Assembly: GCF_009498295.1 (NCBI RefSeq)
Contig: NZ_CP040813.1
Span: 2,363,001 to 2,427,000 of the forward strand
Direction: 5' to 3'
Length of the DNA: 64,000 nt
From: Oceanihabitans sp. IOP_32
GTDB lineage: Bacteria > Bacteroidota > Bacteroidia > Flavobacteriales > Flavobacteriaceae
Part shown: piece by piece, positions 56,152-64,000 of the stretch
Layout of the letters: every line of letters starts with the position of its first letter
Numbering within the stretch: the first letter of the stretch is position 1
The notes under the pieces: generated by a model
Told to the model about the DNA's origin: nothing
Databases searched by the model: none
The model's input: the letters and a program-made list of their open reading frames with translations, nothing else
Position numbers and translations under genes: made by a program

Positions 56152-57462
56152 ATGGATGCAAAAGAAGCTAAAAAGAAAGCAAATAGGGTACTTATAGCGG
56201 GTCTCCTATCCAACTTTAGTGTGGGTATTTTATACACCTGGAGTAACATCAAGGACGCTATTGAGTACACTATGGTTCCTGGCACGAACGAAAGAATGTA
56301 TGCAGCATGGGATATTGCTGATTTAAACTGGCCATACTCCGTTGGAGGGATGGTTTTTGCTGCAATTTTAATTTTTGCAGGAACATTACAAGATAAAATT
56401 GGACCTAAAAAAGTAATGTTAATGGGTATTGTTATGGTAGGTCTTGGAACTATTGTATCAGGATTGGTTGTAAAATCGCCACTAGCCTTTATTATCGCAT
56501 TTGGAGTAGTAGTGGGAGCCGGTATTGGTTTTGTTTACGCTTGTCCGCGTCCTGCAGCAATGAAATGGTTTCATCCTTCTAAAAAAGGTATGATTAACGG
56601 AGTTGTTGTTGCTGGTTTTGGATTAGGAGCTGTTTGGTTAGGTCCTTTACAAGTGTATTTCTTAGAAAGCGTTGGTTTATCTTTAACACAAACACTTATG
56701 GTATTAGGTGGTCTTATTTTAGCTATTGGTATTCCATGTGCTTTAAACGTTGTTGATCCACCAAAAGGATACGTTCCTCCAGTACCAGAAGGATACGACC
56801 CAAGCAAGAGTAAAGTGGCTACTAATTCACCATCTGTTGCCTTATCAACTACGGCTAAAACGCCACAAGCTTGGACATTATTAGTTATATATGCATTTAT
56901 GTGTTCTGCTGGAGCTCTTGTAATTTCTAATGCTACAGATTTAATGAGAATTCAAACAGGAGGAGCAGAAAGTCAATATGCTGCTATTGTTGCTGGAATT
57001 TTAGTATTTATGGTGCCATTAACAGCAGTATCAAATGCTACAGGTAGAGCCTCTGGAGGTATTCTTTCTGATAAAATTGGTAGAAAGCAAGCTTACTTTA
57101 TCATGCACGCTATTGCTGCATTAAACATGTTAGGTTTCTATTTCTTATACACGACTCCTACATTAGTGGTAATTGGTATTATTTTGGCTTGTGTTACTTA
57201 CGGTACAACCTTATCTATTACACCATCTATTGTAGCAGATTATTTCGGATTAAAGAACTACGGTGCAAACTACGGTTTAGTGTACTACGGTTGGGGACTA
57301 TCTTTAATTATTGGCCCTCAAATTTCACAAATGGCAAAAGGTGCTACAGGTAACTACGATTTTGCATTCTTAGCAGCTGTTGTGTTAATTGCTATTTCTG
57401 CAATATTAGTGGCAACATTAAAACAACCTAAATTTACTCCAGAGCAAATAGTAGCGGAGTAG
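56152..57462 (+). CDS. OFA (oxalate/formate antiporter-like) MFS transporter
   Basis: A 436-residue major facilitator with about twelve hydrophobic segments. It begins with NRVLIAGLLSNFSVGILYTWSNIKDAI, characteristic of the OFA group, and has the MFS loop-2/3 region LQDKIGPKKVMLMG, then the duplicate SDKIGRKQAYFIMH in the second half. ACPRPAAMKWFHP and the C-terminal NYGANYGLVYYGWG segment are further OFA features. The substrate is unknown; the family name should not be read as proof of oxalate transport. The porin follows 75 bases later and may be the outer-membrane partner. Confidence 0.88.
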   Translation: MDAKEAKKKANRVLIAGLLSNFSVGILYTWSNIKDAIEYTMVPGTNERMYAAWDIADLNWPYSVGGMVFAAILIFAGTLQDKIGPKKVMLMGIVMVGLGTIVSGLVVKSPLAFIIAFGVVVGAGIGFVYACPRPAAMKWFHPSKKGMINGVVVAGFGLGAVWLGPLQVYFLESVGLSLTQTLMVLGGLILAIGIPCALNVVDPPKGYVPPVPEGYDPSKSKVATNSPSVALSTTAKTPQAWTLLVIYAFMCSAGALVISNATDLMRIQTGGAESQYAAIVAGILVFMVPLTAVSNATGRASGGILSDKIGRKQAYFIMHAIAALNMLGFYFLYTTPTLVVIGIILACVTYGTTLSITPSIVADYFGLKNYGANYGLVYYGWGLSLIIGPQISQMAKGATGNYDFAFLAAVVLIAISAILVATLKQPKFTPEQIVAE

Positions 57463-57537
57463 TAAATTAAAAATTATTTGAAGAGTAAATAGTTGGTTTA
57501 AAAATTAACCCAAATTATTATATAAATTCAATTCATT

Positions 57538-58759
57538 ATGAAAAAGCAATTTTTTAGTACTAATGGCACTATGTGTTGGCCTAGTACAATTTAACACTGT
57601 TCAAGCTCAAGAAGAGCAAGAAAAAGATTTTACCGTAAAATGGAATGGTTACGTAAAAGGTGACTACCAGTTAGATACGCGTAGACTAAAAGACACCAGA
57701 GAAGGTCAATTCTACGAGTATCCTTTACCTGAGGTATTAGATGCTAATGGTAACGACATTAACGAAGAGTTTAGCTTTAACAGTTTCGCTATCGAAACCC
57801 GTTTAAAAGCTAGCGTTACCGGTCCAGAATTTTTAGGATTCCAAACAGCTGCTGTTATTGAAGCGCACTTTTTTGGAGCTAATGGAGGTGACATTAACAG
57901 TCTTGGACTAAGACATGCCTTCTTTACACTATCTAACGATAAAGTAGAGTGGTTGTTTGGTCAGTACTGGCACCCAACGTTTGTAACTAACGTGTCTCCT
58001 GGAACACACGCCTTTAATGCTGGTGTACCTTACCAACCGTTTAACCGTTCGCCACAAATTCGTTTCTCTACAAAAGGAGATGTACGTTTTACAGCAGCGA
58101 TGTTAACCGAAAGAGATTTTACTACAGCAAGTGGTAGAACTGATTTTGGAGGTGCTGGCGTTAAGTTCTCTGGAGTGCCTACATTCCACGTACAATTACA
58201 AGCTGGTGACGACGATAATATCGTTGGTGGTATTGGTGCTACTGCAAAAACTATCGATTTTAATGATAGAACTGGTGGTTCTGCAGAAAATGATAACCAC
58301 ACTAGCTTATCTTTCATGGCTTATGGTAAAGCTCAATTAGGTGAAGTAACTTGGAAGCTTTACGGACAGTACGGTGGTAACACAACTGAGCAATTAGCTT
58401 TAGGTGGTTACGCTAGAGAGGCTAACGGAGACTTATTGGATAGTGAAGTACTTTCTGCATGGACAGAGTTTAGTGGTAAATTTGACGACAACTGGGGTTG
58501 GGGTCTATTTGCTGGGTATACTCAAGATGGTGGATTTGGTAACGATTACGATTCTGTTATTGTTTCTTCTGAAGTTGAAAATTCATACAGAATTTCACCG
58601 CGTGTAGATTATACTGTTGGTAAAGTACGTTTTGGACTGGAGTTAGATTATACTACTGCTCAGTATGGTAATATTGATTCTAATGGAGACTTCAATACTA
58701 CCGGAATTGACGAAGTTGGAAACTTTAGAACTGCATTTTCTGCAACATTCTTCTTCTAA
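57538..58759 (+). CDS. Outer-membrane porin-like protein, signal peptide frameshifted
   Basis: The mature part (from about 57608) is a ~385-residue beta-barrel beginning EEQEKDFTVKWNGYVKGDYQLDTRR and ending in the aromatic SATFFF typical of outer-membrane proteins. Strands such as VRFGLELDYTTAQYG recur. ATG 57538 starts MKKQFF, but the frame meets a stop after 18 codons; removing one T from the T6 run (57550-57555) gives MKKQFLVLMALCVGLVQFNTVQAQ-like signal residues. Otherwise translation must start at ATG 57563, whose product has no charged n-region. Sequencing error, slippage or inactivation are all possible. A good terminator follows. Confidence 0.75.
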
Positions 58760-58785
58760 GAAGATTAAAGTTTCTTAAAATAATT

Positions 58786-58815
58786 AAAAATCGGAATCTT
58801 AGGGTTCCGATTTTT
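58786..58815 (+). terminator. Intrinsic terminator after the porin gene
   Basis: AAAAATCGGAA (58786-58796) pairs with TTCCGATTTTT (58805-58815) over an 8-base loop, followed by further Ts. It ends transcription of the OFA transporter and porin pair. Confidence 0.85.
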
Positions 58816-58916
58816 TTTTGTCTTAATGTCTATTCCTATATTTATAGAACATAATATTTTTCCCTGCGCACTGTATGACACGTTCCTATGATGAATGGCA
58901 ACACATACTAATTACC

Positions 58917-61010
58917 CGTCATGGCGAGGAAGCATGACGAAGCCATCTTTCCATTAAAACGACAAGTAAAAACCTTGAGATTCTTCGCTGTACTCTGAAT
59001 GACAGGCTGCTCTGAATGACAGGATTCGTTATAAACAACTACACACATCAATAATCCGTCATGGCGAGGAGGTACGACGAAGCCATCTTTTCAATTAAAA
59101 CGACCAGTAAAAACCATGAGAATCTTCGCTGTGCTCTGAATAACAGGCTGCTATGAACAACCTCACACCGTAACAACCCGTCATGGCGAGGAAGTATGAC
59201 GAAGCCATCTTTCCATTAAAACGACAAATAAAACATGAGATGCTTCGCGGTGCTCTGAATGACAGGCTGCTATGAACAACCTCACACCGTAACAACCCGT
59301 CATAGCAAGGAAGCATGACGAAGCCATCTTTGCATTAAAACGACAAATAAATCATGAGATGCTTCGCGGTGCTCTGAATGACAGGCTGCTATGAACAACC
59401 TCACACCATAACAATCCGTCATGGCGAGGAAGCATGACGAAGCCATCTTTCCATTAAAACGACAAATAAAACATGAGATGCTTCGCTGTGCTCTGAATAA
59501 CAGGCTGCTATGAACAACCTCACACCGTAACAACCCGTCATGGCGAGGAAGTATGACGAAGCCATCTTTCCATTAAAACGACAAATAAAACATGAGATGC
59601 TTCGCGGTGCTCTGAATGACAGGCTGCTCTGATTGACCGGATTCGTTATAAACAACTACACATATCAATAATCCGTCATGGCGAGGAAGCATGACGAAGC
59701 CATCTTTTGATTGAAAGGGCAAGTAAAATCATGAGATTCTTCGCTGTGCTCTGAATGACAGGCTGCTCTGAATGACAGGATTCGCTATAAACAACTACAC
59801 ACATCAACAATCCGTCATGGCGAGGAAGCATGACGAAGCCATCTTTCCATTAAAACGACAAGCAAAAATCATGAGATTCTTCGCTGTGCTCTGAATGACA
59901 GGCTGCTCTGAATGACAGGATTCGCTATAAACAACTACACACATCAACAATCCGTCATGGCGAGGAAGCATGACGAAGCAATCTTTCCATTAAAACGACA
60001 AGTAAAAATCATGAGATTCTTCGCTGTGCTCTGAATGACAGGCTGCTATGAACAACCTCACACCGTAACAACCCGTCATAGCAAGGAAGCATGACGAAGC
60101 CATCTTTGCATTAAAACGACAAATAAATCATGAGATGCTTCGCGGTGCTCTGAATGACAGGCTGCTATGAACAACCTCACACCATAACAATCCGTCATGG
60201 CGAGGAAGCATGACGAAGCCATCTTTTGATTAAAACGACCAGTAAAAATCATGAGATTCTTCGCTGCGCTCTGAATAACAGGCTGCTATGAACAACCTCA
60301 CACCGTAACAACCCGTCATGGCGAGGAAGTATGACGAAGCCATCTTTCCATTAAAACGACAAATAAAACATGAGATGCTTCGCGGTGCTCTGAATGACAG
60401 GCTGCTCTGATTGACCGGATTCGTTATAAACAACTACACACAGTGGTAATCCGTCATGGCGAGGAAGTATGACGAAGCCATCTTTCCATTAAAACGACAA
60501 ATAAAACATGAGATGCTTCGCGGTGCTCTGAATGACAGGCTGCTCTGATTGACCGGATTCGTTATAAACAACTACACACAGTGGTAATCCGTCATGGCGA
60601 GGAAGCATGACGAAGCCATCTTTCCATTAAAACGACAAGCAAAAATCATGAGATTCTTCGCTGTGCTCTGAATGACAGACTTCGCTTTGAATGACAGCAT
60701 TCGTTATAAACAACTACACACCGCAAAAATCCGTCATGGCGAGGAAGCATGACGAAGCCATCTTTTGATTAAAACGACCAGTAAAAATCATGAGATTCTT
60801 CGCTGCGCTCTGAATGACAGGCTGCTCTGAATGACAGGCTGCTCTGATTGACAGGATTCGTTATAAACAACTACACATATCAATAATCCGTCATGGCGAG
60901 GAAGCATGACGAAGCCATCTTTTGATTGAAAGGGCAAGTAAAATCATGAGATTCTTCGCTGTGCTCTGAATGACAGGCTGCCCTGTATGACGGGATTCAT
61001 CCAGAATGAT
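58917..61010. repeat. Large tandem repeat array before hutI (16 units)
   Basis: Units start with CGTCATGGCGAGGAAG (two variants read CGTCATAGCAAGG) at 58917, 59057, 59179, 59298, 59417, 59536, 59674, 59813, 59953, 60074, 60193, 60314, 60452, 60590, 60732 and 60889. Spacings form two sizes: 119-122 and 138-142 bases, with one 157. Each unit has GTCATGGCGAGGAAG...GAAGCCATCT then AGATTCTTCGCTG...CTGAATGACAG, again inverted versions of one GTCAT...ATCT motif. CGTCAT/ATGACG gives a 6-bp stem inside the A part. Unit order repeats (59298-59674 resembles 60074-60452). Short frames here are artefacts. Confidence 0.93.
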
Positions 61011-61034
61011 AGGATGCGGTTTTTATCTAAAACC

Positions 61035-62270
61035 TCATATTGCTTCTCCTTTCAAAAACACCCGTTCTATTTGATGGTTTCCAAAAGCATAGGGTATAAA
61101 ATAATACGAATTAATAGGTTTTGTTAGTATTAAGTTCGCCAGTTTCCCTCTTGTAATGCTACCAACTTGTGTTTCTAATCCCATCGCATAGGCACCATTT
61201 ATTGTGGCGGCATTTAGGGCTTCCTCTGGGGTCATTCTCATTTTAATACAGGCTGTAGAAATCACAAAATTCATGTTTCCAGATGGTGTTGAGCCCGGGT
61301 TGTAATCGGTTGCTAAGGCTAAAGGTAAACCCGCATCAATCATTTTTCTGGCAGGTGTGTAGGGAATACTTAAAAAGTAAGAGCAACTAGGTAACGCCAC
61401 CGGCATGGTTGTTGTATTTTGAAGCGCAGTGATATCTTCATCGCGCATAATCTCTAAATGATCTACAGATAAGGCCTGGTGTTTTACACCAACTTGTACG
61501 CCACCAATAGCATTAAATTGGTTAACGTGTATTTTAGGTATTAAGCCGTGTTTTTTGCCAGCTTCTAAAATGAGTGCGGTGTCTTCCACAGAGAAATAGC
61601 CCGTTTCACAAAAAATATCGACATATTCTGCGAGTTTTTCCGAGGCAATTTTGGGCATTACGTCATCAATTAACATTTTAAGATAAGCCGCTTTATCATT
61701 TTTATAATCTTTAGGAACAGCATGCGCCCCTAAGAAAGTGGCTTTTATCTCAATGGGATAGTTTTCTTTTAAGCGTTTAATTACACGAAGCATTTTTAAT
61801 TCGGCATCGGCCGTTAAGCCGTAACCCGATTTAATTTCGACCGCTCCTGTGCCCAATTGCATCACTTCTTCTAAACGGATTTTACTCTGATTGTACAGAT
61901 CATCTTCTGAAGCTTCTTGAAGTGTTTTAGCAGAATTTAAAATACCGCCACCTTTATTAGCTATATCTTTATAAGACAAGCCGTTAATTCTATCTACAAA
62001 TTCACCTTCACGATTTCCAGCATAAACAATATGCGTATGCGAATCGCACCAAGAGGGCAGTATCATTTTCCCTGTGGCATCGATTATCGTATCGAATGTC
62101 GTTTTCGGACAATCGTTCATGTGTCCATAATCTGAAATTAATCCGTCTTCAAGCACTAAAAAAGCATTTTTAATGGTTGGTAAAATTTTCATATCTGCAC
62201 CAGAAATAAAATCGATGTGCTGGTCGCGAACTTGAATAAGTTCTTTTATGTTTTTAAATAAAGTCGTCAT
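61035..62270 (-). CDS. hutI: Imidazolonepropionase
   Basis: Third step of histidine degradation: opens 4-imidazolone-5-propionate to formiminoglutamate. The 411-residue amidohydrolase-fold protein has the metal ligands in WCDSHTHIVYAGNREGEF, KSGYGLTADAELKMLRVI, HVNQFNAIGG and ATDYNPGSTPSGN. It begins MTTLFKNIKELIQVRDQHIDF. Its start overlaps the hutU stop by one base (TAATG), so the two are translationally coupled. On the other side it is bordered by the second repeat array. Confidence 0.96.
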   Translation of the reverse strand: MTTLFKNIKELIQVRDQHIDFISGADMKILPTIKNAFLVLEDGLISDYGHMNDCPKTTFDTIIDATGKMILPSWCDSHTHIVYAGNREGEFVDRINGLSYKDIANKGGGILNSAKTLQEASEDDLYNQSKIRLEEVMQLGTGAVEIKSGYGLTADAELKMLRVIKRLKENYPIEIKATFLGAHAVPKDYKNDKAAYLKMLIDDVMPKIASEKLAEYVDIFCETGYFSVEDTALILEAGKKHGLIPKIHVNQFNAIGGVQVGVKHQALSVDHLEIMRDEDITALQNTTTMPVALPSCSYFLSIPYTPARKMIDAGLPLALATDYNPGSTPSGNMNFVISTACIKMRMTPEEALNAATINGAYAMGLETQVGSITRGKLANLILTKPINSYYFIPYAFGNHQIERVFLKGEAI

Positions 62271-64000
62271 TAAAATAAATTGTTTAAAATGCTGTCTTCA
62301 ACTAAATTGGGTAATGTTACTTTTAAATCTGGCCGGCGTTCCATTTCACGTTTTATAGCAAATAAAGCAGGTTCGTTTCTTGCCCAGCTTCGGCGTGCAA
62401 TACCGTTATTTACATCGTAAAACAGCATGTTTTTTAAACGGGATTCCGCTTCGGGTGTACCATCTAATAACAAGCCAAAACCGCCATTAATAACTTCGCC
62501 CCAGCCTACGCCACCGCCATTGTGTATAGAGACCCAAGTTGCGCCTCTAAAACTGTCGCCAATAACGTTGTGCATAGCCATATCTGCTGTAAATTTACTG
62601 CCGTCGTAAATATTAGAGGTTTCTCGGTACGGCGAATCGGTACCGCTAACATCGTGGTGATCTCGGCCTAAAACCACAGGGCCAATAGTGCCTTTGGCAA
62701 TGGCTTGATTAAAGGCCTGGGCTATTTTGGTTCGACCTTCGGCATCGGCATACAAGATACGCGCTTGCGAACCCACAACCATGTTGTTTTGTTTTGCGTT
62801 TTTTATCCAGATAATGTTGTCTTGCATTTGCAATTTTATTTCTTCAGGTGCATGCAGCATGATATCCTCTAAAACTTGCGCAGCAATTTCATCAGTTTTA
62901 TCTAAATCTTCAGTTTTTCCAGAAGCGCAAACCCAGCGAAATGGTCCAAATCCATAATCGAAACACATAGGACCTAAAATATCCTGTACATACGACGCGT
63001 ATTTAAAATCGATGCCATTTTCTGCCATAACATCGGCTCCTGCTCTTGAGGCTTCCAATAAAAAAGCATTGCCGTAATCGAAAAAGTATGTGCCTTTATT
63101 GGTGTGCTTATTAATGGCCGCGGCATGGCGACGCAAAGACGCCTGTACCTTTTCTTGAAATAGTTCTGGAGCTTCACGAATTAATCGGTTTGACTCTTCA
63201 TAAGACACACCAACAGGGTAATAACCACCAGTCCACGGGATATGGAGCGAGGTTTGATCGGATCCGACGTGCACAAAAATGTCTTCTTCATCAAAACGCT
63301 CCCAAACATCAACTATATTTCCAATAAAAGCTATCGAAACCACCTCGTTATTGGCTTGTGCTTGTTTTACTCGAGCAACCAAATCGTCCATAGTATCAAT
63401 AAGCAAATCCACCCAACCTTGCTCGTATCTTTTTGTGGCCGCTTTTATATTGACTTCGGCACAAATACTAATACAACCCGCAATATTTCCTGCCTTGGGT
63501 TGCGCGCCACTCATGCCGCCTAAACCCGAGGTTAAGAATATTTTCCCTGCTGGGGATTCGTTCTTTTTTAAAATCTTTCTAAACGCATTCATAACCGTAA
63601 TGGTAGTACCGTGAACAATGCCTTGCGGGCCAATATACATAAAGGAACCAGCCGTCATTTGTCCGTATTGCGAAACCCCCAAAGCATTAAATTTTTCCCA
63701 ATGGTCGGGTTTCGAATAATTGGGAATTACCATGCCATTGGTGACGACCACTCGAGGCGCATGTTGAGATGATGGGAATAACCCCATAGGATGCCCAGAA
63801 TACAAATGTAAGGTCTGTTCATCTGTCATAATCGCTAAATACTGCATTACTAAAAGGTACTGCGCCCAATTTTGAAACACGGCGCCGTTACCACCATAAG
63901 TAATTAATTCTTCGGGATGTTGTGCTACAGCAGGATCGAGGTTGTTTTGAATCATGAGCATTATCGCTGCCGCTTGGGTGCATTTGGAAGGATATTCAGC
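62270..64000 (-). CDS. hutU: Urocanate hydratase (5' end outside the window)
   Basis: Second step of histidine degradation: urocanate to imidazolonepropionate using bound NAD. The visible ~577 residues read from the window edge (AEYPSKCTQAAAIM) to the stop at 62270; the start lies beyond 64000. Signatures include ELITYGGNGAVFQNWAQY, LYSGHPMGLFPSSQHAPRVVVTNG, LTSGLGGMSGAQPKAGNIAG and the C-terminal cysteine segment FGPFRWVCASGKTEDL. ATG at 63961 is internal and should not be used as the start. The hut operon direction is toward hutI. Confidence 0.95.
   Translation of the reverse strand, partial: AEYPSKCTQAAAIMLMIQNNLDPAVAQHPEELITYGGNGAVFQNWAQYLLVMQYLAIMTDEQTLHLYSGHPMGLFPSSQHAPRVVVTNGMVIPNYSKPDHWEKFNALGVSQYGQMTAGSFMYIGPQGIVHGTTITVMNAFRKILKKNESPAGKIFLTSGLGGMSGAQPKAGNIAGCISICAEVNIKAATKRYEQGWVDLLIDTMDDLVARVKQAQANNEVVSIAFIGNIVDVWERFDEEDIFVHVGSDQTSLHIPWTGGYYPVGVSYEESNRLIREAPELFQEKVQASLRRHAAAINKHTNKGTYFFDYGNAFLLEASRAGADVMAENGIDFKYASYVQDILGPMCFDYGFGPFRWVCASGKTEDLDKTDEIAAQVLEDIMLHAPEEIKLQMQDNIIWIKNAKQNNMVVGSQARILYADAEGRTKIAQAFNQAIAKGTIGPVVLGRDHHDVSGTDSPYRETSNIYDGSKFTADMAMHNVIGDSFRGATWVSIHNGGGVGWGEVINGGFGLLLDGTPEAESRLKNMLFYDVNNGIARRSWARNEPALFAIKREMERRPDLKVTLPNLVEDSILNNLF

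Noticed and set aside
59095-60433. Four or more short minus-strand frames with similar sequences in the second repeat array
   Set aside because: They are the repeat unit translated over and over; no start context, and their boundaries follow the repeat period.

Overview
The window is AT-rich DNA from a Bacteroidota chromosome, almost certainly a member of the Flavobacteriaceae. Four things point there: an E. coli-type long IlvC next to a class of arginine genes typical of Bacteroidota (N-acylornithine carbamoyltransferase), methionine synthase split into two proteins, a short 287-residue primary sigma factor, and promoter-like TTTG / TAnnTTTG boxes. No plasmid, phage, rRNA, tRNA or CRISPR feature was seen.

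The window is mostly an amino-acid biosynthesis supercluster. From left to right: (1) 78-6970, the branched-chain operon ilvD-ilvB-ilvN-ilvC-ilvA, closed by a hairpin terminator. (2) 7694-9286, a lone GapN-like aldehyde dehydrogenase. (3) 9435-20132, the arginine/proline operon: one or two Arg-rich leader peptides, then a GNAT acyltransferase, argG, argC, proC, argD, argF', argB, an argE-like deacylase and argH. A 1.3-kb nested repeat array sits inside the operon just before argH. (4) 20497-25605, an accessory stretch with a Gcr/SpecificRecomb-type membrane protein, an AraC regulator, a dicarboxylate/amino-acid:cation symporter and a putative outer-membrane protein. (5) 25939-28810, a decayed GlcG/HbpS-like pseudogene, then leuB and leuA on the minus strand. 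(6) 28960-30519, an uncharacterised helical protein. (7) 30723-37609, SAM riboswitch, metY, osmC-like, a trifunctional MetX-aspartate kinase-homoserine dehydrogenase fusion, and metZ. (8) 37775-44591, promoter, DUF2061 gene, cysH, cysD, cysN, FNR-like reductase, cysE, cysM. (9) 44686-49763, promoter, second SAM riboswitch, split metH, a small disrupted frame, metF. (10) 49791-58759, mixed genes: PagL-like deacylase, CBS protein, rpe, BLUF photoreceptor, rpoD, histidine kinase, OFA-type transporter and a porin whose signal peptide is frameshifted. (11) 58917-61010, a second large repeat array. (12) 61035-64000, hutI and the 3' part of hutU, which runs off the window.

The genes connect into pathways. 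The aspartate kinase/homoserine dehydrogenase fusion feeds threonine (used by IlvA for isoleucine) and acyl-homoserine. Sulfate is activated and reduced by CysDN/CysH and fixed by CysE/CysM, or by MetY/MetZ into homocysteine. MetH and MetF complete methionine, and SAM feeds back through two riboswitches. Sulfite reductase, APS kinase, leuCD and a siroheme gene are not in the window.

The items I consider most worth checking are the Arg-rich leader peptide(s) before the arginine operon, the two repeat arrays built from inverted copies of one GTCAT...ATCT motif, the N-acylornithine carbamoyltransferase with Ala at its specificity position, the 1-nt frameshift in the porin signal peptide, and the MetX-AK-HSD fusion. 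All assignments were made by reading the sequence; no database search was run.
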